From positions 15,135,251 to 15,199,250 of the forward strand of contig NC_064226.1 of assembly GCF_023101765.2 (NCBI RefSeq): a stretch of 64,000 bases of DNA. Reading direction: 5' to 3'. Each line of letters opens with the position of its first letter. Positions within the stretch are counted from its first letter, which is position 1. The notes beneath the pieces were generated by a model. That model did not search any database. It had not been told where the DNA came from and was given only the letters and a program-made list of their open reading frames with translations. The stretch is from Spodoptera frugiperda. Lineage: Eukaryota > Arthropoda > Insecta > Lepidoptera > Noctuidae. The position numbers and the translations under genes are program-made. Below, piece after piece: positions 14,020 to 25,165 of the stretch.

Positions 14020-16097
14020 GATGTACGCCCGCGCCGGAGACTGTATGTTGTGTCTCTTCTGATATTTGGATGATCACCTTTATCTTAATACTCGTCTCTT
14101 TATATATTATTTTGGTTGTAAAACTAGCGTTTACCCTTTTATTCAAACATTTATACATCTCGATTTTCTCGTTCACGCAGTAATTTCTGGAAATGTCTAT
14201 CTTATTTCTCTCCCACACTTCTAAGGAACCTATTTACATGCCAGCTTACAGCTTCCTACGACTTGCGATAATAAAGAAAAGATTTATAAAAATAGTAAAT
14301 GAAAGAAAAAATAGATTTGTACTGTTGCTATGTCATTTAATGTTAGACAAGAATGTTATGAGTTTGTTTTAATAGTAATTATTCACAAGTTAATATATTT
14401 AGACTAAAACGTTTTACGGCCTTTCTTTGAGTTGTTCTAAAATTATGATCTAACCGTTGAACAAAGTAAGCCGTTATGTCCATCCCATCAACAAAAAAAC
14501 GTTCTCCGAACCCAAATCTCAATCCCGCCTAATTCCTATACCTTAACATCAAAAAAATCCCGGCGAAAATTGGACGTTCAAGCACCGTCCGTATTTCGCG
14601 GGCCTTATTCCATTAACGGACCTTTTTCGCGCCTTGCACAAAGCGGGGATATTGAGGGGCACAGACCTCAATCTTAGAGGTTTACGGCGGCCCTCCAGAC
14701 CTCCTCCATAAAGAATTGTATTTGCATTCCGTAGCCTGAGAGATTGATCCCGACTTTAGCATGTCAATACTGGAGGTCAAGGGCTGCCATTTACAGGGGA
14801 ATTAAAACCGTATTAGCTAGCCCTAAGGCTGGTATTACACTGAAAAGTGATTTAGGGCCGCATTGGTAAATCTCTCGTTGGCAGTTAGGTTTGAGAGGAT
14901 AAATAAAACGCAGGAATCAATCGCTTTTTTGTCGTTTTTCAGAACAACGACCTTTGCGTAGCTAGTAATTTAAACAGCGCTAAATCAAATATACCACCCA
15001 TCATATCATGTCATGTACAATATAATATGGCTCCTTAAATATTTGCACGTATATATACGGACTCTTTATTACATTATTAAATTGGTATTCCACGTTTTAA
15101 TAACATAAGAAAACTTGTGAAACAAATAGTTCCACGTATCGTCATCTTTTAAACAAACTCTCAGTTGATACCGTCAACAAACCCGGCAACTTGGACCAAG
15201 TTGGAATGATTGCAGGAGTCGCTCGGCAGTTCGCTGCGGAGCGCTCCCACAAGTCAGTTCTCATTTCTCGTCGACGACATCGTTTCAAATTCCTGTCACA
15301 CTCGGTCCCTTTGGACGTTAGATTGAATATAAGCATACAAGTCACGTCGCTACGTGTTTTTCTACACGACAAAGAAAGGTCCTAACCGTTTAGTGCACGT
15401 AATCAAATATATAAATTGAAGGGTGCTGATTCGATAATACTCCGGGAATGGCGACGCGTTTTTATGGGAAATCTCATAGGACACTTGTATGGCGTGTCGT
15501 TTGTAATAATAGCAGAGTTTGTGTGAGGGTTGGCGGGTTCTATTCTGTAAGTGTTTTTATATTTCTCTGGCGAATACAGGGAAACGGGAAAAGTAAATAC
15601 AACGTGAATAAAAACAACGTTTGCTGTTTAAAAATCGTTTTTAAAAGAATCTAGCTGCTTCACTGTAATGTCGTGTAGCTTATATTTAAGTATTTTTTAA
15701 GTAAAAGAAAAATATAAACAAACTCACTACAAAACTTGCATAAATTCTATTTTACAGTCCATTGCTGTCTCGATCAGTAGCTATTATCGTTGAACTGTGT
15801 AACTTGCAATGTAATGCTGAACAACACAAAAATAAGCGCTTTGGGGAACACGTTCTGAATACTATTTCGAGTGAGTGGAGAGTGGAACTTAAGCACTTTG
15901 ATTCGAAATACTTTTATTAATATTCCTCTAACACTCGAGTTCACGTTGTCAGATACTTGACTTGTCCCTAACCTTAACTTGATTCATGAAAATTAAACAG
16001 CCAACTTTTCCCGAAGCAACACAATTTTGTAACGGTGGCGCTCTTAAACTTGCTTAAGTGCTTATTGGGAAAAAACGTCACCTAATAGAATAGAGAG

Positions 16098-16105
16098 TGA
16101 CGTCA
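16098..16105. promoter_or_regulatory. CRE palindrome TGACGTCA
   Basis: Perfect TGACGTCA in GAGAGTGACGTCACGATT context, with another AACGTCAC 29 bases upstream. Motif evidence only. Confidence 0.35.
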
Positions 16106-17491
16106 CGATTACGTAAGGACACAGATTAAGCGAGAGCTGGGGACGGAGCTACAAAGAGATAATTATTAATTTAATTAGGTCTCTTTAGAAAAAATAACTT
16201 GACTACTAAAGTATTAAGCTTTATAATTATCAAGAATGTAATGACATTACGAGATTACTAACTAGATAAATCTCGATAAATGAACCATATTTTTTCTACT
16301 AGTTAGAGCTACCAAAGCCTGTGGATGACAGTAATGTGTTTACTAAGAATTAAGAAAAAAGTAATGGCTGTAATAAAGCTGTTGATGGAAAATATTGGAG
16401 GTTTGGGGCAATGCCGGTGTCGTTTCCGTCGAATAATCTGTGTTCAAGGAGATTGTGCGAAGTATTTCGTGGAGCGTGTGGCGTCGGATTACACGCGTCC
16501 CGCCGTGCCGGGCGCACGGAGCCGCGCGGCGCGGCGCGACACGACGCGTGACGCGCGACGCCAGATTAACTTCACCGAATCCCTTCAAGTATTCCCATTA
16601 ACTGGACGCCGCACATTTCTGGTGTTGCCAGCTATTTCCCAATATCGGAAAGAGGTCAGAAGGTAATTTCGTAATTAGAAGCTTTGTAACTTTGCGGGTA
16701 TTGGGGATAACGTGTGAAAATATAAGTTTGTGTATGATACTGCTAGCAGAAATGGGTTTAGTCAGGTTCGATTGCTGGGTTCGGTGAAATACTGTTTGAG
16801 TTTTTTAGTCTGATTAATAGTGTCAAATATAGAATTGTACACAACGTATTACCTAGTCTAGTCAAAGGAAACTTTGTTAAATAATGCACGACCTATACAT
16901 ATATTACGGGATTCTCTGGAAAAACATGGATCCCAAGCTCTTTAATACGGTTAGAGTCTTCAAAACATTAACGTACATTGAACATTAGCGGTTACAAGGT
17001 GCAATCGGAATGAGAGACATATAAAACAAACAAAGCGCCATTGAGCATTGAATAAAATACAATTAATCGCATCACGTCGCGCGGCGCACCGCAGCCGCAG
17101 CGCGACCTACATGCTGTGTCTCAACAATCCACGCAAATTATTTGTTCCGACTGGATCAAATGTACGACTCTTATCACTTGGGGAATTACAAACTTAAAAT
17201 ATTCATATCGAGTTGACTGCCTTGTTAGTTGACACTAAACTGTTGAGTAATCAATTCGAAAACAATAATTGTGAGTTATTTAATTATAGTTCTCAGTAAA
17301 ATTCGAACGCTGAAGATTTTACCCGGTGTAACTACGAGTAGCAAAAAGTGGGTGTTACCTTAATGCGTCTGTCTCTACTCGTGAAATAAATACTATCACG
17401 TTGTTCATATCACTCGTTGTTTCTGATAAACATAAGGATACGAGTGAAGCCCCTGCTTGCTTAAGATACACTGGCATTTAATATTAATCTA

Positions 17492-17555
17492 TGTAAATAA
17501 AGGTCCGTAGGCACACGCACCTAGTTGTAAATAAAGGTCCGTAGGCACACGCACC
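17492..17555. repeat. Perfect 30-bp direct repeat, 34-bp spacing
   Basis: The 30 bases beginning TGTAAATAAAGG and ending GGCACACGCACC occur at 17492-17521 and again at 17526-17555, separated by four bases (TAGT). The two copies are identical by eye, which points to a recent local duplication. Each copy contains TAAATAAA. Confidence 0.85.
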
Positions 17556-18394
17556 ATGCATACTCAACAGTTTCTCTAAAGCGTCTCTGTGAAACCATCT
17601 TTCTCGCCACACTGTTCTTAGAAAATTTTAATTACAATTCCACTGTGTCGCAATTCGTCAACCGCTTTAAACATTAGTTAATTATTCATCAAAGTACTTG
17701 TGGTCAAAGACTCGAATTATGTTAAAGGTAAAATCAAGAGAATAGTATTACTACTACTTAATTACGATGATTAAAATATCCATACAGTTGTTCATTGTCA
17801 TTGAGATTACTATCAACTTGAAGAATATAAAAACGAATAATTGAAAAAGAGTAACCATAAACTTTCCAGTTCATTTTTCTCCATTGGAAGGCTCAGGAAC
17901 CAGACAAATACTTCACTATAGGTCCGACAGACCGACTATAAATATTATTTCTATTTTGTAGTTTGACCTTTACAAGTGCCTCTCCGGTGTAATTGAAGGA
18001 AATTATTTCGACCTTGACTTTCATGAAGTTTCGTTAATTTGATATCAATTTACAAAGTTCCTTCTTAAGTACCTTCCTTCATTTTTGAAATGGTGAATCG
18101 ACGCATTGTTTCCATGATAACTGTTTTATTTATTTAATGAATTACACGGAGGGTTCCTAAAGGGTCAGAATGAATTGTTACTCTATCGGCATCTAGATGA
18201 GCGATGTCGCAGTGCAGCTGTGCACACCGCATTGTCATGCACGTTTCACTAAATTAATCATATTTATCAAGCAACGTTAATATAATATTTTCTATTAATA
18301 TTGTATTATACATGCAATGAGTGTTCTGTTCATTCTCTTTGTTTGTATTAACGATCTTAATTTTTTTTTAATTATCGTTGGAACACACTAGAAC

Positions 18395-18540
18395 TTTTTC
18401 TTGTATTGTGGGTGCGTTTACCCAGACCGAAACAATTTGTTGATCATACAAGAAGTGGTTCCGTGCGGCAATCAAACCCGTTTACCCGTTATGCGGCTAG
18501 TCGCACTGTAAGCCAGTTGCCCAGCCACCGCGCCGTCAGG
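18395..18540 (-). mobile_element. tRNA-derived SINE (lepidopteran type)
   Basis: On the minus strand this begins GGCGCGGTGGCTGGGCAACT, passes a B-box-like GGGTTTGATTGCC about 50 bases later, and continues through TTGTTTCGGTCTGGGTAAAC to CGCACCCACAATACAAG. The A-box-like GTGGCTGGGCAAC and the B box are the pol III promoter halves expected of a tRNA-derived SINE. The core resembles SINEs I recall from moth genomes. A short A-rich stretch lies beyond its 3' end near 18360. No clear target duplication was found and the exact ends are approximate. Confidence 0.7.
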
Positions 18541-18774
18541 TTATTTTCTTCTTTCATCATTAGCCTATTTCAATGGTCATGTGGTAAAATAGATTTTCAC
18601 AGAGAGCTAGGGGTAATGCGAAGTACGAGTATCTGTACGAATAGTGTGGTAGTACATAGTAGTACTCGTGCCGTCCTCGTGTGTCTGCCGTGACCGCAAG
18701 CTCGCGGCACGTCGCGCGCGCTGCGGTCTGCGGCCGCCGCGACGTCTGAACTAACCTTCACAGTTCGTTACAAC

Positions 18775-18798
18775 ATGCTCCCAGTGCTACTTGTGCAG
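18775..18798 (+). other. Possible short first coding exon on the opposite strand
   Basis: ATG in ACAACATG context, followed by seven codons (MLPVLLVQ) and then a good 5' splice site CAG|GTAAAC, directly downstream of a CpG-dense 80-bp patch. This would fit the 5' end of a plus-strand gene or antisense transcript inside the intron. No downstream plus-strand exon was recognised, so it may be coincidence. Confidence 0.15.
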
Positions 18799-19125
18799 GT
18801 AAACATTCACTGTTTTATTTAACGAGACAACTGTCATGTTACATTACTTCGCAAATTGGTGTGATTATTTATTCCGAATGGCTTTTGTGCTTAATAAACA
18901 TTTTGTATGAAGATTGACAGTGGAAATATGAAAGGAAAATATCGTTGTTTTCCTGCCGTTTTCTGATCTATATTGCATTAAGTACTAAATTACAAGTTTA
19001 CTTACCAAGACAAATGTAACTCACACGAGGAGTTCGTGTGAAAAAATTATTACCTTTTTTACTAAACTACGTATCTGTATACATTTTGTAAATTACATAG
19101 CGTGTAACAATAGCGGTGGACTCAC

Positions 19126-19268
19126 CGGCCTCGAGCCTCATGTCCCGCGAGAGGATGGTGCCGGCGGTGCTGGCGGCGCGGCAGCGGTACACGGCGGCGT
19201 GCACGTCGCTGCGGTACTGCGCCGCCGAGAACGCGCCCAGCCACAGCGTGCCGTTCGACAGCGCGCTC
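19126..19268 (-). CDS. Dscam: Dscam-family exon, C-terminal half of Ig1
   Basis: Encodes SALSNGTLWLGAFSAAQYRS, then DVHAAVYRCRAASTAGTILS and RDMRLEA. LSNGTL, the F-A-A-x-Q-Y block, DVHxxVYRC and SRDM are the recognisable Dscam Ig1 pattern, and the Cys of YRC closes the Ig1 disulfide. The acceptor is TTTGTTTGCAG ending at 19269 and the donor is GTGAGT from 19125 down. Length is 143 nt: one incoming base completes Arg (AG|G) from the 46.6-kb exon and one outgoing base starts Val (G|TA). The phases link it unambiguously to both neighbours. Confidence 0.92.
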
Positions 19269-22200
19269 CTGCAAACAAACCACACCCTGTACATACAATA
19301 CAGGATAATTTAAACTATTATTAACAGGCATCCAGCAGTGTCCTGGAGTGACAGCAGTGTAGAATACAACAATAGTAATTTAAGTGACAAATTGCTACTA
19401 CTGATTGTAAGAGTCAAGAACGGTGACCGGGCAACAGTGTTCACTTGTAAACCTGAACCTTTAAACTACGATCTCCAACCAGCTTTCTAACAGTAAAGAT
19501 AATGGTGTCAAACCATTTTCAGTAGATGAAGTGCGTAAGAGTTATGGGCAATTATTATTGTACTTGAATACGTTCACAATATTCGGGCAAATTTTCCTCA
19601 ACCATTATAAGTCCAAAGAAGTGGAAGGAAAATAAATATAAACCAGGATCACCTGTTGCGATGTTTCCTTTAACTCGATATAAAAGTTCACGACGGATAG
19701 TGTACGCCGGGTGAGAAACTGTACCGCGGCAACTGTACGTTATTTATTGGCCACAACTCAAGCGGACAGAATCCAATGCAAATACGATGCAATTACATGT
19801 TTGTTAAATAATATTACTGTCAGTCCATCATTCCCAAACAGCTCAATAATCAGTTTTCCAATGAATTCATGTTAACAACAGCAATTAACTGGAACGGTAA
19901 TGAGAACGATGGCAATATTTAATTACAATTCTGTTACTTGTAAAGCTCATTATTGAATGCCCGGAGTAAACAACAAACAATATTCTGTTATACATGGAAT
20001 TCTCTGGAAATAGTCCCTACATCACATTTCATTCGTAAACATTATATGGTTATTTATCGATAAAATAATTTATGATTTCACGTTTAATATTATTTCATCG
20101 TAACGAGCAATCGCAGTAACAAACTTACGCCTCGTTGACTTAAAAGAAATTTTTAGAATCTCAATTTGCATTTGCAGTAAAAAGCAAATTTTATCAAAGG
20201 TGGTCCTCCTTGGCGTCGCGTCGGCCGCTTCAAGAGCGCCGTCCATTATAAGTCTTAAGAGAAAATGTTTTTAAAATATGAAAGCAAGTAATATCTTCCT
20301 TAGTTTGGATTGTTACGAGAAGTTGAAGATATCGCAAGTTTGTTTGTATCACCGCTCGTCCGAACGCTGGCGTAACTTGACCAACTTACTATTAGCAAGC
20401 ACTCACTGCCAGCACTTTGTTTGATGTTTCTGAGCCATATTTTTAACTTTGTTCAAACTTATTGTAAGGTAGTAGGAACTGTTTACTTTGTTTTCGCAAA
20501 TTAGCAAAACAATTAAATATATTAGTATGGTGTTATACCTATTTATACTCGTATGTCTTGTCCCTTCACTAGTAGGTAGTACAGCTGGGAGACTGCTACA
20601 TGTAAAGTACTGATATCCAACTGAATCCGGCTCCGACTCAGCTCCAACTACCTTCAGAGAGCTTACGTATAAATTTACGTATTCTATACAGGTAAAGCAG
20701 TCTGCCAGTTTAGTTGATCAAGATCTTGATCTGTCAAAGCCTCAGAATCCCTCCTAAACCAATTGAAGAAACTATTTCGTTAAGCATTCACTAGTTGGAG
20801 CGTTGTAAAGGCGGCATACAAAATTTATGGAAGATAAAAAAGGTAGTTACGTGAGCGGGTCACGAGGAGGTTCCTCGATCATGGATTTAACGGCTTCAAT
20901 CGTCGACGTCTGAGGTCCACACGAGAGTTACGAGAGACCTTATTTTAAGTAATAACTTGCGACCGGCTCAGCCCTTACTGTTAACTCACTGGGTTACGTT
21001 TTTGCTCATAAAAGTGGTGTCATCAATTTTTATACGTTTCCCGTTAAGCAGGGAGTTTATTGAGTCTCAGTTATCAAGGTGTACCCTTGCTTGATATTAC
21101 ATCTCATTTCAGCATGGCGTGGCTGATTTTGTGGAGCACTGTCTCGCTCAGGTAGATAACACCGTTTGTTATATAAAGTTCATAAAGGTCTCGGTCGACT
21201 GCTCTAGTATAGGAACCAGAAAGTAAGTATAAAAGAAACTTAGATTAAGTCAAAATGTATCACCGATATTTGAAGTTACGTTTAATCTCAGTGGGATTCA
21301 ATTAATGCTGAACAGAATTACAAACGACATCATTTGAAACGGTTTCCCATTAAAACAGAGTAATCGTAATTAATTATTACGTAAGGTATGTAATTACAGA
21401 TACGTTCGTTGAGTTCAATTAATATTTAATTTGTTATTTACATACCTGAAATCCGGAGAAAGAACCAAACATGAAACCTCGCGTCTACGAGTCACGTTTA
21501 CTCTCACTAAACATAGTGTATGTAACTGAGTAGATATCAATATCAATCCAATTTCGATACTGTTAAATGAAACATAAATTCGATTTTATTATGTTACAGT
21601 TCGGAGTTTTATTGTTCGTCTATACTGTTATTAATGTAAGCCTATTTCGGACGTGTCATAGAATATTTATAATTAAACCAGCGGCGGGTCTTTCAACGCT
21701 CACATTTATTTAAATTCAAAACGATTTTTGTGCGGCCTTCAAACGGCGGCGCCCTGCTATTCATAGTGTCCTGCTGTTTCTATTGAATAATCTCTTTGAA
21801 TACAAATGATAAGTTGAAACAAAACACTCACTTCTGTGACTGTCCTCGTAATTAATCACCCAGATACTGTTCCTTTCCATTCCGATTCAATTCCTTGGCG
21901 TTTTTGAATAAGAAAATCTTTTTAATAGAATCTGCGGGTTTGTGAATAAGATAAATGAGCCATGATTTTTGGTTTGGATAAAAAATGTCGGTGAATGTAA
22001 GAAAAATAACGTTTGAATGGAAGTCGGGTCGGACTGTGGTTCGCGCCATTTATAACCGTCGCGTTTAAAACGATAGTGTACGTTATACCGCCCGGCTATA
22101 CATTACCGACAGATTTATTGCACCGCTCACATGTTTCAGCTTATGAAATTATTTGCGGCCAAACATTTTCGGTACTTTCTAAACACATTTAATGTGTGTC

Positions 22201-23904
22201 TTATTTAAATTAATCGAACTTGTCATTATTACTATTGGGGTTATCACTATTGCTTTAATAAAGCGTCTTCACTAACAGTTGTACCAAGAAAACAGTAACA
22301 ATGTCTAAATTTGAATTAATATCAAAGTGCCAACGTAATATTGAATTATTATCAAAATGGTTTAAGTAATTGCTGAGCTTTTTATTCGAATACACAAAAA
22401 ATGCTTGTAATCCTGACTGAGTTTGTGGAACACACGAGGGGCCTATAACAGGAGTCTCTATCAATCTCTCAAGTAAAGGTCGTGTGTCCCAATAAGAGTG
22501 TAAGGTCACAATAAAATAATCATGGCGGTGTTTACGTGACTCATGCCGCATGAATATTGCATGCCAGCGAGATTGTGTCGCGGCCTCCTCGCCTATATGT
22601 CTCCGAGATATCGTGGGACATGAGTGATTGAAAGTAAACTTATGAATTAAAATAATAACATTTTGGATAATATGGTAAAATATTTTCATCGGTATTAAAG
22701 AGAGGAAATATTTTTTATTGCTACATGGAATTTATGATATTTTTTTCTTTGTAATGTTTTGTTAAAGTTTAAAAGGTTCGGTGTGTCAATAACAGCGACT
22801 GTTTTTTTTTTTTATTTTGACAAAACAAAAGAATGTTCATCTGAAATATATCAGAAAGCTGAATAAAATATTCTGACATATCTGCTATTTTTCGTGTAGC
22901 GATGATGCTGCGACTTTTTATGTGACTCGTAATGTTCGTGTGACGAAACGTATGCGGTTTGTATCACGTACCGTACACGGCACGGCGCCGGTCGCCGGTC
23001 GCGGGATCGTGTTTGTTCATTTGTGTTATTTGCTGATACTTCGTCTCTTCATAACATTGTTTGTATATCATTAATATAACAACTTGTAACATTTTGTGTG
23101 TTCAGCTTTCCTCTCCATTATTAATAAAAGGCAGTTATTACTAGAGAATACACAATGTCGTAGTGTGAACTCCTAGTATTGCCATAAGTAAACAACGGCC
23201 GACGTAGAAGATGTTGCGGCTTGGCATTTAAATACGTTCTGCTAATGATGAACATGTTCAGCCGGCGACAATGTCGCGCCACGTGGCGGCGGATGTGGCA
23301 ACCGTGTTAAGGTGAAGTCCTTCGGAATATTAGTGGGTGTATATGTCAAAACTTTAGCTAAATATTAAAATGTTCAATAGTGCGCAAAAGCATACTGTAT
23401 GTATACTCCGCTTTTGATTAGGTTGACTTTTTAAACAAATTTTTAAAAGTGGTTACTATACGATTTGTTTATCAAAACGATTCACTATTATTCATATTTT
23501 TCTTTATATATTTTAATGTTTACTTCATTTAATGTTTAGTTCACCGCTAACGAATCAGCACTAAACATGTTAGTAGTTAATAGACTTGAATAGTCAGTAA
23601 TTTAAACTATAAGAGTACCAGCCAGTACGTAGAACTGCTACTTAACATTAGACACTTCCCAATTAGCGCGCGTCAAAGTAACCGAGAGTTACTGTCACTA
23701 ACGCTCCGAAGGCTTTGATAAACATACTGACTAGCAACCTCAAGCCGTGAGCTTTGCAAATAATTTACATACAACATCCACTGCCATATAATGAACGTTC
23801 AAACTGTTCTGTGAATTTCGAAAACTCGTGTCACATTGCCATCTGTGAGCTTCTGATATACTCTACCCTAGTAACTGCAATTTTTCAAATTATTATCATG
23901 TCGT

Positions 23905-23968
23905 GCTACGAAAATTGCTACGTCGTAGCCGACTCCGCAAATTCGTAGTCGTGTGCTACGAAATAATA
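23905..23968. repeat. CGTAGC-rich palindromic repeat fragment
   Basis: Dense alternation of GCTACG and CGTAGC: TGCTACGAAAATTGCTACG, then TCGTAGCC, then a copy ending CGTAGTCGTGTGCTACGAA. The halves pair into several short hairpins. It resembles a CTACG-rich family I recall from moth genomes and shares its core with the array at 57155-57267. Ends are uncertain. Confidence 0.45.
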
Positions 23969-25071
23969 CCATTTCTTGTGACACGTCTTTTTTTGTTCCT
24001 TTATTTTTTTGTATCTTCAAATGACTTGTGTGTACTGTGTTCGTTGCTTGATGTTTTCCTAGTGAATTTAAGTAAACGGTGGACCACTTCGTATAATTAA
24101 TTTTATGAACAGCTCGTAAGACGAAGCAGACTATTCGTCAAGAGCTCGTAACAGTGCACATACCTAGAGTGTGATCCTAATCCATTTGCAAGTGTAATTC
24201 TGTTCAGAAAGGGAAATAAAATCTGATGTACATCCTAATCGTATGTTGGTAATATATGAATTATTCAGGACGGAATATTGAATACCGCTGGGTACGACTG
24301 TGCGAAGTTTGGCTTACAACGGAATTAAGAGCTTAGACGGCCGGTATTAGGGCCGTTCTTTAGTTCTCTATTGAACTATAGATCCTCTCAAACCTAAATT
24401 ACTCGCGTGAGTTCTATATTAATCTAAAGTTATCGTGTTTTAAAAGGTATAAATTACAATTGTGTTAAAGATAAATACGATCTATTGTTTACCTAAAACC
24501 TTATTTGTAGACCCACACATAACATATACAGAAATAATTTTAGGTCCTGCATATATATGCTCAGATAAGGCGCAGGCTTTGAACTGAAGCTTCGAGATGC
24601 TGAGCCTCAGCCGTACGTCAGCGTTTCATAGCACGTAATCCTGACAGTAAGTGGTGGTGTGCGGGTCACTGGAGCGTGTGCGCATTCATTATAATACATG
24701 AATAATGAGTCTTAAGTAATTCTATCATTAGCAATGCTTTTAAAACCAATCTTAGACATATCCATTAATTCATGTTTTTTAACAGGTCGGCCATAAACTC
24801 ATTAGCCGGGTTTTGAATTTATTATCCCTGTAAGTAACAGCATAAAGTTTGTTCTAATCCCTCGTAAATTAACTGTTTCTACATTATAATAACAAAGTAA
24901 TCAACAAAGCATTCCCGACAGCAAAACTATAAATCATACATACATATGTATTTAACCCTTTACATGGAAAGTCAAACAAAAGCCTTGTATTCAAATAGTC
25001 CCGAAAGTTGTTAATGCGCCGTGACGACTATACCCGCACGAATTCATCAACAGTATCAATCGGTGTAACGA

Positions 25072-25165
25072 GGGCAGAGTAAGGGCAACGTGCGGGCAGA
25101 GTGTGGGCAGAGCGTGGACAAAGTGAGGGCAGAGTGAGGGCAGGGTTCGGGCAGGGCTCGGGCAA
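25072..25165. repeat. Minisatellite, 11-bp unit, about 8.5 copies
   Basis: Successive units GGGCAGAGTAA, GGGCAACGTGC, GGGCAGAGTGT, GGGCAGAGCGT, GGACAAAGTGA, GGGCAGAGTGA, GGGCAGGGTTC, GGGCAGGGCTC and a partial GGGCAA. The period is a strict 11 with point differences between units. The apparent peptide in some frames is a by-product of the repeat. Confidence 0.85.

Larger units (their letters stand above)
8189..19125 (-). other. Dscam-family intron between Ig1 and Ig2 (about 10.9 kb)
   Basis: Long AT-rich intron with a GTGAGT donor and a TTGCAG acceptor. It corresponds to the interval that holds the exon-4 alternatives in Dscam1, but no additional Ig2-like half exon was recognised on reading it. 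Contents: two CRE palindromes (8921, 9072), a C-rich tract (9005-9050), a run of 13 C (about 10650), CpG-rich patches near 13.8-14.05, 16.48-16.57 and 18.68-18.76 kb, a 30-bp direct repeat (17492-17555), and a SINE (18395-18540). A short alternative exon could still be missed by eye. Confidence 0.6.

Noticed and set aside
13733..14218. Overlapping open frames on both strands, up to about 160 codons
   Set aside because: CpG-rich DNA has few stop codons. The translations show no domain, no coherent splice sites and no start context.
19021..19041. 8-base inverted repeat TCACACGA/TCGTGTGA as a terminator hairpin
   Set aside because: Short arms are expected by chance and factor-independent hairpin terminators are not a feature of pol II genes.
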